DNA of 64,000 bases. Source: Hydractinia symbiolongicarpus (Eukaryota > Cnidaria > Hydrozoa > Anthoathecata > Hydractiniidae). The notes below the pieces were generated by a model, which saw only the letters and a list, made by a program, of their open reading frames with translations, ran no database searches and was not told where the DNA came from. Positions within the stretch are counted from its first letter, which is position 1. The number at the start of each line of letters is the position of its first letter. Shown here one piece after another: positions 46,133 to 58,200 of the stretch. The position numbers and the translations under genes were made by a program. Location of the stretch: the NCBI RefSeq assembly GCF_029227915.1, contig NC_079885.1:11977001-12041000 (forward strand), read 5' to 3'.

Positions 46133-47099
46133 GCATTGTGTTACATTGTAGCCATGCGTCATTACACTATGCGAGTATCGTCGTGAAAATGCCTGACACA
46201 GACGTAGTTGTGAACTTGGTTGGAATGAAAGTCTGATTCATGCTGATCTGTTTGTAGAAATTGGTGTTGCTGATAAACGACGTATTGTAGACATACAAGT
46301 GATCATAACTTTTTACCCGGAAAAATGGTCGATTGCATTATTGGATTTCACGCATGTACAGGTAACATTCGAATATACAATGCATGTACATATAATATAT
46401 ACCAGTTTTGAGGCAATTATTCTTCTCCTTGTTTTAAGGTTGTGATAGTTATAGTTGTTTTTATGGCAAGGGGAAATTGAAATGCTGGCAACACATGGTC
46501 AATAATGAGAAATTTCAAGACGATATTAAGTGTGACAGTGACAGAGAAAATTTTGACACTACAGCAATCGAGGAATATGTGTGTGTTTTATAAGGAAGTA
46601 AGAAGAAAAAAGTAAACGAAGCACGTGTAGACCTTTTCCAGCAAGGAAAGTTCTCTGAAGGATTGCTCCCATCAACCTTCGATGCTCTGCAAAAGCATAT
46701 AAGCGTGCTAACTACCAGGCTTTTGATCGGAGATCTCTTTACGTGAATATTGGTAGCCCTGATGTGAATGATCATGGATGGAATGTAGAGGGAGATCATA
46801 TTGCAATAGATTGGATGGATGAAGGCTGTGTGATTGATATGTTGGAGGAACTGATTAGCTGTAGGTGTAAAAGTGGTTGTAAGAAGTGGACGTGCAAGTG
46901 TTTGAAGAATGAGCTGCAATGTACAACTATTTGTAAATGCTTGAATTGCGGGAACAGATAGATCGAAGAAAATGATGAAGAAGATAGTGCACAATGTGAT
47001 AGCGCTGGTAAGGAGATGGATGGTGAGAATAACAACATGAACGAAGTCGAATTTTTGGTGGAGGAGTGTGATGGTGAGATAGAAATACTTCCGTGAATG

Positions 47100-48715
47100 C
47101 CAGTGTTTTAATTTATTGTACTGTAGTGTATGGTGTTGTTTTAATTGAGATATGGTTCGATTTTATGCTCTCGATAGTGAAATGAAGTTTAAAAAATATT
47201 ACCACTTATCTGTTCAGTCATTGTCATTGAATAATGTAGATATTATCATGTCATGAACAAGCAAGTTTATTCAAAGCTTCGTTTCGACAGCTACAGCTGT
47301 CCTCGACGGGCGATGATCGTAATCATCTTTGGCTATTTATTATTTGAAGAGATAATTAGAGATAAATAAGAGAGGCTAAGTCAGGCTAATTTTTGCACGG
47401 ACAGTGTCTGCTTTCACAATACTTTAATTGCATGTTCCACACTCGCAACAATTTCTTTAGTTGGTAAACTTGTTAAAGTTAGACAATAATTCATTTCTTT
47501 CGACAGAACACTGTTTTCTTTCTTCAAAGGTTGTTTGGAAGAAAAGTTCATGACCCACTTCGATGTATCAATGGAAGTATTCTCAATAACCACTGGTCTA
47601 TTGATATTGGAGAATTTTTTAAGATGTCTGGTTTTGCACAATCTCAATTCTCTCTCACAACTACCTTCGTGAACTTTTACCATTTGGACGCATATGTGAA
47701 AGGACAATCTCCTTCATTTTTCTTCACAGAAAACAATAAGAAATAAAAGTTCGTTCTAAGTTTTTATACCGGGATTGTATTAAACGTAAATAATAAACCA
47801 GCCGTTTCTCAGCAGGAAGTTCTTTACGGCGTATTACTGATTTATTCCATCCGCATCCTCTGCGAGGGAGTATTTGCTTTAGTTTTTCACATTTGTAAAC
47901 ACTGCTTTCATGAAAACTAAATGAAATGTAAAAATCAATGAAAATAACTATTTTTGATTTATTTGAATATTTAAAAATTTTTTAGCCTGTTTGGAACTTC
48001 TTGTAACGGCTCAGGGCCACAAGACCCTGGGGACGAGGTTGCCGTCTGTCTTTTATCAACGACCGCGGGGTCAGCTAAAAGAAAGAAAGTTTCGTGTTTT
48101 GTGTGCACCGCGAAACCAAAACAAGGAAACTAATGCCAGGGGGTGCAAATAAAAGAATTCACAAACAGTATTATTTTCTTCACGCTTTTTTTCAAGCACA
48201 AGCTTAAGTAAGCAAACTATACCTTTAAACTTTTCAACAACGGCAAAAAGATATCCCTAGTACTCGTATTAAATACCTTGGCATCCTTTTTGGGGACTCT
48301 GATCACCCTTCTGATCTATAAGTTGGAAATCTCAGGTCAATAGCTAATGTTGCTGTCAAACTCAAGAGGGCTAATGAAGAAATACCTAAACTCTGCCACT
48401 TTGTCCCTCAACATATCCTTAAATAAGTCTATCATGCAATTTTTGGCAGTCATTTGCAATATTGCAGTGAAATCTGAGGCCAACCTGTTTGTTATTGTTT
48501 TACAAATCGCATATACATTCTGCAGCGTTTCGCTGTCTGACTTGTGTCTTTTCAATAACATAATGCCCCCTCAATTTCTCTGAAATTCTGTGACTTAAAA
48601 TTCACCTTAAAAATGTGATATTTCTTCACAATTTGTATCATGAAATGTCATGAAATCCCCCCTGCTTGAGACACTTCTTAGTACTTTCAATATTAACTAT
48701 TGACCCCAGATTATA
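47100..48715. other. Repeat-rich intergenic DNA
   Basis: Contains an isolated hAT-like MITE end (CCCTGGGGACGAGGTTG at 48027-48043) and a stretch near 48265-48400 that reads weakly like LINE protein (TRIKYLGILFGDSDHPSD). No intact gene. Confidence 0.4.
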
Positions 48716-48716
48716 T

Positions 48717-48950
48717 AGCACCATAGTTTAGTGCGGAAGACCGGGGGGGTTGATTCCGCTTGACGGTGATTCAACATAGGCGAGTCAATGTTACCATAGC
48801 CCCAGTTAGCCCAAGCCATGTGAGGGAAATGGTGGAAATGGAACACTGTGTGGTCCGTTGGATGTTGCCAGCAGTTGTCTAGTGGATTGGGTCCTCATAG
48901 CTCAAAATGAGCATTAAATACTCTAGGACTATGTATCTACCTATCTATCT
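48717..48950 (+). mobile_element. tRNA-like SINE copy, family A
   Basis: The head has an A-box-like TAGTTTAGTGCGG and a degenerate B box GGTTGATTCC. The body matches 3740-3970 in opposite orientation. The tail is a TATC-type simple repeat (48934-48950), interrupted exactly there by a TIR element. Confidence 0.65.
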
Positions 48951-50096
48951 CAGGCCTTGCCATGAGCAAATAACCTCCCAAGCAATTAATTGCTCCCGTC
49001 AGAGTGTGTATGCGAACAATTTTGCTCGCCATATTATTTGCTAAAAAACTCTCAGGGCACACACCTAAAACGTCCACCACATTTCCAGTTTGGTCGGACA
49101 TGTCCGTAGCTCGTTTTGAACTTTCGTCGGTTAAAACGTCCGATAGATTTCCGTTTTGGTCGGACACTTTTGGATCAGAATTATTGGATAGTCCTGGTCC
49201 TTTAAATCCACACGCAAGCCTGTTCATAGCCAACCTAACCATCCTAGCTAATTCACCAACTCCTGACTTAGTTCAAAAACTACGTAGACATAAATCTCTT
49301 TTGCCCGGCCCCTTCGTCGTTGGTAACCAGGTCTTACACAAGAAATCCAGCCATCGGTTCTGAACTAATGCGGAGGTGAACGCTGATGGAGCACGGATGA
49401 GCAAGTTTGCAAAACTGCACTTACAGACAATTTATCATGGATTTAATTGTAGATAATTTCTTCATTTGACGAAACAATTGGAAACAATAACAGGTCCAAA
49501 TTTAATGGATTATTTTCTTTATGCCGCAACTGTTATTCAAACAATTTTAAAAACGAAACCCACGTGCGGTATAATTTTTTTTCTGTATAAATTTTATGTA
49601 CCTAAAGTGTACCTTTTAAAAAGAGATTTTATTTATTGCATATTTTTTTCTATTTGCTTGTGATGACCTGAAAAATAAACATTAAATTTATGAAAACGGC
49701 AGTATAGTCATGCATACTATTTCAGACATGTATAAAAGGAAGTTAAGATTGAGAGAGTATACCAGTAGACGCTCGATCATCATGTTTGGGGTTAACGATT
49801 AAAAACGTCCCCCACTTTTCTACTGCAAAATGAATGCGCAACAAAGATTACCTTAATGTGCGTATCGCACGCGTTTTATAAAATGGCGAATGAACTGTTT
49901 TGCACGATGGGTGGAAAATAACCACACCAATATCTTTCCAGTTTCACTTAAAAGACCAGTCATTTCTTAAGAAAAAACCCTTAAACTTATCTCAAAATGT
50001 TAATATTTACACGAGCAATAGAATGCTCGGATAACGAGCATTTACGCGAGCACTACGCGGGCGCGAGCAATTGCTTGCGACTCATGGCAAGGCCTG
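48951..50096. mobile_element. 1.15-kb TIR DNA element inserted in the SINE tail
   Basis: Perfect 16-bp terminal inverted repeats, CAGGCCTTGCCATGAG and CTCATGGCAAGGCCTG, with further inverted GCAATT-rich subterminal words. The direct repeat CTATCT lies at 48945-48950 and 50097-50102, although the left flank is itself a simple repeat, so the true duplication length is uncertain. The interior has one 119-codon open frame without recognisable transposase motifs. Two imperfect internal repeats with GTTTGGTCGGACA/GTTTTGGTCGGACA occur at about 49072-49170. Confidence 0.75.
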
Positions 50097-50423
50097 CTAT
50101 CTAGTCAAATTGGATTAGGGAAAAACTCACAGTGGATTTTAGTGCATCAACAAAAGAATTTACTACGTAATGACTTTTGCATATCTTTTTCTTCCATATG
50201 ACTAGAATTTAAGGAAAATTGTCACCATCAACTAAAGAAACTGATACCGAGTCCTAAAGTCTTTAAGTCTCTGATCATCATCTTCTTGGCATTATCTTCT
50301 TTACTGGAGTCTTTGTAGCAATTTCTTTCTCCACTATCAGAATTCCTTTAAAAAAAAAAAAAAAAGATTATATGCAGTTATTATGTTGTTAAAATCACCT
50401 CATACTATCAACATTATTATCTG

Positions 50424-50572
50424 TAGTATAAAACCCGTATACGTCTGCCTGTCTGTCTGTCTGTCTGTCTGTCACGCATAATAGTAGCTTAGCTGCGCAA
50501 TAGCGAGAAGCACGCAATGCGGTATAAAAAGGACGGGCAAACCCATGGATTTTCCACGGGCTAACAACTAGT
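50424..50572 (+). mobile_element. Helitron-like non-autonomous element (HINE type)
   Basis: Starts near TAGTATAAAACCCGTATACG, has an internal (CTGT)n tandem run at 50445-50473, and ends with a hairpin-forming CCATGGATTTTCCACGGG shortly before CTAACAACTAG. Central microsatellite, 3' hairpin and CTAG-type end fit helentron-associated elements. No inverted terminal repeats. A matching 3' end is at 24000-24063. Confidence 0.65.
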
Positions 50573-52488
50573 ATATACCCTGTACATATTCACAGATTCA
50601 TTGCTGAAACTGTGCCACACTACTCCTTTTTGAAAACTTGCAAGGAATCTATAGCTTTTCTTTTTTTTCCTTTTTCTTCTATATTTTTGCATTATCAGAT
50701 TTTATTTATCCATTTGTTTGTGTGATTTAGACGGTCTCCTATGACATCTTGATTTATATAACATTCCTCACTGCCACAAACCAAGTACTCAGCATTAGGA
50801 AAACATGGTGGCATTATACACTGGCTGCTTTTTAGCATGAGGCTTTTTTTATGGAGCTATCTATATCATTTCTAATGTGTGTTCTTTTTTGAATTTCTTC
50901 ATCTTTTTGTAAATGTTGAATTAACAACATTTCCCAATATCAGTTTCTTATGGTCTAACTGCTTGTTACATCTGTTTGTATTCATTATAAATACAACAAT
51001 TGCTTCTTCAAGTGTTACAGAATCTTTAGCTTTGTTTCGCCTTGAAGAAGAAAGAAAAATCATGCATATTTCAAACAATTATAATTATAATGGTGTTAAA
51101 AATTAAGGAAATCCTCCATCCTATAGACTAGTTGTTAGCCCATAAAAATCCACAAAAATTTTCCAGTAACAGCAAAATTGTTAAAAATCTTTTATGTTTG
51201 GTATTTGTACAATACCACTTGAATGAAACTTCACATGTAAGCAAATGTTACGACCTTACATAATGACTTTGTGTCTACATAAAGAACCTTGAAATATCTT
51301 TTGTTTACACAAACTATAACAAGATATGATGAAGCCTTTTGTTCTTGCATGTAACATGCAAGCTATTGTTCAAAAGCACTAATGATCATTAAAGCTATTT
51401 AAATTTATATAGTTGTAAAGAACAGACACCAACTACAGTACTGTGAAAAGGTTTGTTAACATTGTGGTTCATGTTTATTTCATGTTACGCACGAACCACG
51501 ATAGCCCACGATGCATATTTTTTTAACAGTCTTGGACCTCACGATCATGTTTCGTGGACTACACAAACAAAAATTAAACATTACACCGTGGCGTCCATGA
51601 TAGATAACTTCTATTGTAAAACAACAAAGACCGTATTAGTTTATCAGTTAAATCAAAAACCGATGGCAAAAAAATAAATTAACACTTCTTGTTTTAATTG
51701 ATTGTTAGCTATACAATAGATTTTAATCGTTCGTGATTCAAAATGCGATGTAAAAAATATTTCTATCGCTGCTTTTCATTTATAAACTTATAAAATGTGA
51801 TCTTAAAAAACATTTCTATCGCTTCGTTTCGTTTATAAACTTTTAAAATGCGATCTTAAAAAACATTTCTATCGCTGCAGACAGTAGTTTTGATTTCTAT
51901 ATTTATAACAAAATACAGCTGTTTTTGAGCTTTAACAGAATGTTTTCTCGTCGTTCAAAATCAGGCGATCTTTAAGCTTTGTAGGGTCACTTTTTGTCAT
52001 TTAAGAACTAAATACGTGATTTTTAGGCTTCCAAGGGACCTTTTCTTGTTATTTTAGAACGAAATGCGACTATTTTTAAGCCTTTGACAAAGTTTTTTTG
52101 TGTGCGACTATTCTTGTGTGAAACATCCAAAACTTATATGTTGATCCCATAACGCTATAATAATTAAATATATCAATGCGAAGTTTACATGAGCTAATTA
52201 AAGTTTGTGTGCGAACCATGAACTCTATTGTTTTGGCATGCAAAAATAGTTCATGTAAGACATGTAAAGTTACATTTAATTGGTAATTTAGTTTGCAGAT
52301 TTTGTGTTTGGTTTAGCATGACCCAGTTCTGGCCTGCAGGCAAAAACATGGGAATTTATCCATAGTAGCAGAGTCAATAAAAAAACATATTGCATTCGTT
52401 TTATGTAGCTTAGTATTATTTTAGAGATTATAAAAACTTAAAAACGTGTTTCTGAATTGAATCCCCAACTGAGATTTCCATATTATTT
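50573..52488. other. Intergenic DNA, with a 64-bp tandem repeat
   Basis: At about 51735-51875 a unit of ~64 bp (AAAATGCGATCTTAAAAAAC then ATTTCTATCGCT and TTTATAAACTT) repeats about 2.3 times. Otherwise AT-rich with no exon recognised. Confidence 0.5.
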
Positions 52489-52489
52489 A

Positions 52490-52812
52490 CAGGGAACCCG
52501 AAAATTTGAAAATTTTGGCGAAAAAAAATTATGTTAATCAATTAACCTTTATAATATCTATGCATTGATAAAGTTTGAATGCACACCCCTTAATAGGTCT
52601 AAAATTACTGAAGAAAGAAAATGTCTAAATTTGCTATTACTGAAATTATGACATCATAATTCATGCAGCATAATTAAATCTGAAATTCTTTAAATGTGAA
52701 TTTCTTGAGAACGAAAAGAGCTTTTTAAGAAATTTAAAAAGACTTGTTAACCAACTTTTTAAGCTCTATAATATAAGCCCAACATCATTTTATACCTCGG
52801 GTTCCCTTTAAG
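52490..52812. mobile_element. ~320-bp dispersed repeat with short inverted ends
   Basis: The left AGGGAACCCGA is matched by the inverted TCGGGTTCCCT at the right. The interior aligns along its length with 62487-62778 in the same orientation (shared words TTAATCAATT, GCATTGATAAA, CTTTTTAAGCTCTATAATA and CAACATCATTTTATAC). It lies just upstream of the DUF1294 gene. Confidence 0.7.
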
Positions 52813-53022
52813 AAAAATTATTCGCAAAGTTTGCAATTTTTAGTCATCATAAATATTTCTTAATCTAAATTTGATACCTTCTGTTTAGGATGCAAGGAAA
52901 ATATTCTTACATTTTTCTTATATTTTTTACAATCACTACTTTTTGCTAAGGATATACATCAAGTTTTTTAAAAAAGACCATTTTCTTTATTATTGCAGCT
53001 AGTGAAATATAAATATTCTATA

Positions 53023-53430
53023 ATGTGTCACTGTGGAAAATATGGTCAAGTGTTTGCTGCTTTCGCTTACACCTTAGTAGTGACTGCAATATTTTTCCTT
53101 GGTGGTTGCTTTGGGAATGTTGATGTGCGTATTGTATTAGGAATCTTTTTGGCTTTTCTGAATGTTGTAACGGCATGTTTGTTTTGGATGGACAAACTTA
53201 GTGCAGTTGAAGGTTATCATCGCACTGCTGAATGGGTTTTGTTTTATTTGGCGTTTTATGGCGGTCCTATTGGAGCGATTTTTGGAATGTATTGTTGTTG
53301 CTGTCGACACAAAACTAATAAAAATGAATTCCTTGCAATTGCAGTTGTTTTGATTATTTTTAATTTAGCCTGGGTGTTTGTGTATCTTATTGTTACAGCA
53401 AAGACAACTTTATCTTATTGCTATAAATAA
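53023..53430 (+). CDS. DUF1294-family small multi-pass membrane protein
   Basis: A single coding exon of 135 residues follows a strong acceptor (TTTATTATTGCAG, exon from 52999), so a 5' intron exists. The frame is open back to the acceptor, so the true start could lie in an upstream exon; I chose the first ATG in this exon. Four hydrophobic segments lie at about residues 8-27, 33-52, 65-85 and 101-123. Between them are the signatures of DUF1294: a DK pair ending helix 2 (FWMDKLSA), an R/E-containing link before helix 3 (HRTAEW), GGPIGAIFGM, and RHKTNKNEF before the last helix. The family is known mainly from bacteria and its function is unknown. Local AT content, neighbouring spliced genes and the acceptor site argue that it is a resident gene, not bacterial contamination. 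Cysteines cluster at CCCC before RHKT. Confidence 0.8.
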   Translation: MCHCGKYGQVFAAFAYTLVVTAIFFLGGCFGNVDVRIVLGIFLAFLNVVTACLFWMDKLSAVEGYHRTAEWVLFYLAFYGGPIGAIFGMYCCCCRHKTNKNEFLAIAVVLIIFNLAWVFVYLIVTAKTTLSYCYK

Positions 53431-55216
53431 TATTGCTTGCATTTTTTGACATAAATGAAGTCAAGGATAGGAGATTTGCCAAAAAGCTGTTTTTCAAAAG
53501 TAACAAAACAATTACATTTATTTCATTCAAATTAACTTAAACAATTTATCCACATTTATGCAAATGTAGGTGTGTGTTTTGTTATATTTTTTGTTTGTTT
53601 TCAGTATACATGTTACATGTTTTGCTGTCTTTTTTTTTGTTGCTACTATGTACAATTATCAACTGTTTAAGCACTATGTTTCGTGTCTTCAGTGTATCTA
53701 TTTCAAACGCTTATATGTGGTTTTCTTTATGCACTGAGTCAGTCCCATTTAAACAACAAGTCTTTTTATTTGGGAACGATTACAAAGGTGAAAGCTCAGA
53801 CAAGACCTGTACAAGAATAATTTGTGTAATTTGTTGTTTAGTTCAATTTTTGTTCCTAAAGTATGTTTATCCTTTTACATGTTTCTTTGTTTATTTTAAT
53901 TTCAAAAATTGTCTTCCAGGTTGGATGTTTCAAATTGTCAAGTTTTAATTGAAACCCTGACCCCTTTACTAAAAGAATTTTTAACTTTTAACAATTTTGC
54001 AATTTAATATATCTAGAAGCTTGGAAATTTTATCTTAGCTTTTTGTTGTTAAACTTTTAATTTACTGCTTCTTGAATTGTGTTTATTATGATATAAATTT
54101 TTTATCTTAATTTTAAGTAAACCTGTTCTAGAATGTATAACTATATGTTGTATAGGAATGTTAAAAAATTACCATGCAGTTTTGGACTTGATAAATCCAC
54201 CTTAAGCACATACTAATTTAAAATCATTTTTTAAAACTTTTTTAAGTCATGTGGATTAAACTGTGAATCTTATAACTATCATCAATATAGGTTGTGCGAA
54301 AACAATTTGTTTAAAATAATGTCTACAAAATTGTGCTCACTAATTTTTAACATATTGCATTTTTAGATAATTTATATAACTTTAGCAAATTATAATTCGC
54401 ATTATAGTATAGGCCATTTAGGATTTTAACTGAGTTTTTTATTACTAATAACATTCTCCTTGGTTAGGCTGCATTATACACAGCTGTCTGTCTCTTTAAA
54501 ATTTTTCTTTTCTTTAAATTTTTTGCTGCATGATTGATAGCTTAACCTTAGTATGTTAGGTGCGTGATGGGGAGTAATCACAAACAGGCCTCTACAATGA
54601 TCACCATGTAACATACGTGGAAATCATTTTGCCTACCCAGAACATATTCTTTACTCATCAAATTCGGTGCCCTTAGAAAGTTTCTTTTTTTCAACCTTGT
54701 TTCATATAGTAGGAATTAAGCGTGGCCACTGTGAACTTGATTTAAAAGTATCTTAGGGTTCTGACTGACCCCTTACTTCAAAGAAAATCTCTTTCTGTTT
54801 TTTTTTTCTTATCAAAGAATTCGATTTGACCTTTTTATTTAAAATCAAAAGTGATCAATGGGTTTTACCCATTTACTTTTGAACATGCAACAAGACATTC
54901 ATATTTTTCTTTTTTAAAATTCTAGATGTCATGCGACCTTTTCTAAAAGATATAATTTTGCAAATTCTTTCCTACTTTTTTAATTTTCACAATATGAATG
55001 ATTTCTAAGAAAGGTTACGTGCTATGATTTTATTTAGAAGCCTGATTGTTCATACACCTAAGGATTAAAGTGAAAAAATTACGTGCCAAAGGTTCATTAG
55101 CTATATTTTTTATAAATGCATATATTTGTAATCTCGATGTTAATTGATTAGCTACTGTAAATTTTTTGTAAAAATTGGTATATATTAATTTTATTAAAGT
55201 GATTATTTGTATTACA
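53431..55216. other. Intergenic DNA between the DUF1294 gene and ITFG1
   Basis: Likely includes the 3' UTR of the DUF1294 gene and the ITFG1 promoter/5'-UTR intron. A 124-codon open frame at 53574-53948 is hydrophobic and T-rich without domain signal. Nothing else recognised. Confidence 0.45.
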
Positions 55217-55243
55217 GATGTTAACTAAACTTGATTGCACAAC

Positions 55244-58200
55244 ATGAAGATCTTGCTATTTTGGTCATCCTTATTTGGTGTATCATGTGTTTTGTGTGAT
55301 ATTATATCTGACGTGACAAATGATGTTGGTCTGAGTAATGTGGAAGGGATTATTGCTGCATATGGCGATTTTAATTCGGACAAAACAACAGATATATTTG
55401 TCATTTCAAATCGTGGTAAGTTTTGAAGTAACTTTTGAAAAAAAGAACATTCAGGTCTTACCAGGAGCAAAAATTTGCACAGCAACTAATTTCACCATGT
55501 TATCTCATGCAATATTCACACAAAAAAATATTAGGGTGTGTCATGTCATTGCGTTTTTTGCTTCTTTTTGTGTACTGTTTTTTACGTTTGTGTCATTAAT
55601 GTGACATAAAATATGGGGCCGAAAAATCGAGCACAAGAAATTTGTAAGAATTTTTAACATCATATATCTTAGGTTTGCTTATATGTCTTGATTTTTTAAA
55701 AAATTCTTAGTGCAAAATATATTTTTAGTGTTGAATTGATTACATTAAAACCTAGCGAAAATAAGCAACTTTGTTTTGCATGTGTTTTAATGGATTTATT
55801 GCGCATACTTTTTTTTCTCGCATGATGTAGGTTTTAGAATTTGAATTGAATTACGTCCACATATTCTTGAAAATAAACAACTTTGTTTACACACTTTTGA
55901 ATGAACTATTGCACAATACTTGTTTTTTCTCCGAGATCTATTTTAAGAATGATTGATTGAAATATTTTTTCACTGTGACTCAACATTCAAATTTCTATTT
56001 TCTATATACTATATTAAAAAAATCATCTGCTGAAGACACATTAAACGATTACGCCACCCAATTTCACATATTTTCTTGTTGGCGTACCCGATTCTGATCA
56101 TACACAATCGCCCACCATTACTTGAATACCAAGTCTGATTTATTGTGTACGATAACAAAAATCTTTTGTGGCCTAAATTATAAAAAATGATATTCAAGTA
56201 AATTCAGGCATTTTTTTACCTTTTAGAGACAAAGCTGAGTCTTTATCTGTGGCAAGTAAAGAAGTTGAAATTTGAAAAAAGTGGAGATGTGGATTTAACT
56301 GTGGGGTAAAATCTTCCGCAACTTTTTTATTGGTTTGTTTGTTATTGTCTAGTTTGGTGTGGTAATATTAGCAGATTATGACGAAACTATAATTATTTTT
56401 TTTGAATTATTGCATTTATGATATATAAGAACACTGATTCAATAAGAGACAAAAATTATTGCAAAATATTTCTTTTCTGATGATATTTTTCTGATACATA
56501 ACATTAACATTAGCTTCGTCATAACAGCGTTCAGGTAAAAAAAATTGAGGTAACCATTTGCAAATTAAGTGTATGTCAACCTTGTCCCCAGGCTTATTTG
56601 GTCCTTAAATACAATGCACTTCTATAGTAAGAGCTTTTAAAAGCATGCATGTAACATTGATGTCAGTCAACCTTCATGCTACAACTTTTATCATTGGCCG
56701 GTGTAATACACTGATATTCAAACAAAGGACAAGAACATTTAGAACCATCCCACAAGTCCGTATGACATTTATTAATGAAGACCATACTTAAAGAGATAAA
56801 ACTTTTGTGGTAATTTAAGTTTCCCAACTGCGAAATTTTATTCTCGTAATTTTCTCAAAGGTCTTGCCGCAAACGTTAATCCCTAAAATTTGCCAATTGT
56901 TTTTATACCACAAAAGTTTCTCAACTCAAAAGACTGTGGGAAGAGTGTGTAGCCATGTTAGTCATATAACCAGGACATGGGACAGATATGCTCTGAAATA
57001 AATTCAGCTTTTTAGTCAAAGGCTTGCATAAATGATTTTTACTCCTGTCTATCTTTCCAACACATAACGAAGGCTAAATGGAAGCAGTAAGTAGCAATGT
57101 TGGGTGAAGTCTTGTGGATTTTTTTACTACCTAACAACTAGTTTTCTATAAAGGAAGTGACACAAGTTATTTTAAGGCTACCTTGATTCTAGGCTGTTCT
57201 TATCAGATTTAATGCTAAAGAGACGGAAATTGCCCAAGATAGCAAGATATTTTGCATAGTGCATGCTCAACATAGCAGACGATGAGTTTAAAAAATTTAA
57301 TTTTGATTATTTTAAGCATGCAGACATCCTTCTTCATAATAAACATTTACAACAAACTCAAACAAAACTTTAAAATGCAAACTGTGGTTTGATAAACAGT
57401 TAACTCCTGGTGTCTAGAACCCCCAAGGGACCAGAGTAAACAGTTTGACTTAACGAATATTCGACTTAAGCGAAGCTCCCGTTAACTTGAACTTAACAAA
57501 AATAAGATATTAGTTTGAGTTAAGGCAATTTTTCTTCAACTCTATACAATTTACAAATGTTACAATGTAGTAAGTTTTCACTGAAAGAAATCTCATATAT
57601 CGGTTTGACTTTGCCGATAGTTTTTGTTCAACACTTAATTAACCATTTGCCGTTAGGGAAAAACGGAAAGTTTGCAAAAAGGATTTTTTTTTTATGTGCC
57701 AATCCCAGTGGAAAATGCAGTAAATATTATGGATGGAGATAGCATGTAAGTGCCTTGCATTATCCAACTGTCAGGACAAATGTGTATGGTGGCATTTAAA
57801 AAAAACAGAACTTATAATTTAAAAGTGGACTATAACTTGTAATGAAGGAAATTTTGTTACATGCAAGAATGTGTTTATTTTCTAACATTTTTTCCCGCTT
57901 CTCCAGCCATCCACCTGACGGTTTAAAGTTTGTAAGATCAAAACTTTCAGCAAATTGAAGAGCCTTCTCTTTTATCACGTTGCCAACAAAAGGAATATTT
58001 AAGAACAGCCTTTTCGAAATTTCTGGCTACATTACATACCAGTATTCATTTTCCGAACATTTATTTTCTACTTAGACACTAAAAAGTTCGAGTTATCCGA
58101 AGAAATTAACTTAAGGGGGACCAAAAAATGGTTCGAGCTAATAAAAGTTCCAGTTAATCAGTGTTCTAGTTACCAGGAGTCTACTGTAGTATTATTTTGT

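Larger units (their letters stand above)
42890..47095 (+). pseudogene. Transposon-type gene with C-terminal CXC-like cysteine cluster, split by a LINE
   Basis: The two parts belong to one protein type that I recall as widespread in cnidarian genomes but without an assigned function. The 5' part (42890-43670) reads MVNPFQYFDSNLVNISTGR, then ...VVDAMAMTQML and RIDFVEDRYFDISIKSVER, with frameshifts near 43090 and 43340. The 3' part (46160-47095) reads VVKMPDTDVVVNLVGMK and GFHAC, then an apparent GT-AG intron at 46362-46438, then GCDSYSCFYGKGK. It ends in a cysteine-rich block (CRCKSGCKKWTCKC...CTTICKC) that resembles CXC/tesmin-type motifs, followed by an acidic tail. The ~2.5 kb between contains a LINE. 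Stops and frameshifts show that it is dead. Confidence 0.6.

Noticed and set aside
46515-46994. 159-codon minus-strand open frame
   Set aside because: It is antisense to the cysteine-rich end of the split transposon gene, whose sense frame has clear family motifs.
49004-49363. 119-codon open frame inside the TIR element as a transposase
   Set aside because: No catalytic acidic motif or DNA-binding domain was visible. It includes internal direct repeats and is too short.
53023-53430. DUF1294 gene as bacterial contamination
   Set aside because: It follows a strong eukaryotic splice acceptor, has the same AT-rich codon use as neighbours and lies between spliced animal genes and shared repeats.
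53574-53948. Hydrophobic 124-codon open frame after the DUF1294 gene
   Set aside because: T-rich low-complexity translation gives spurious hydrophobicity. No ATG context, homology or splice signal supports it.
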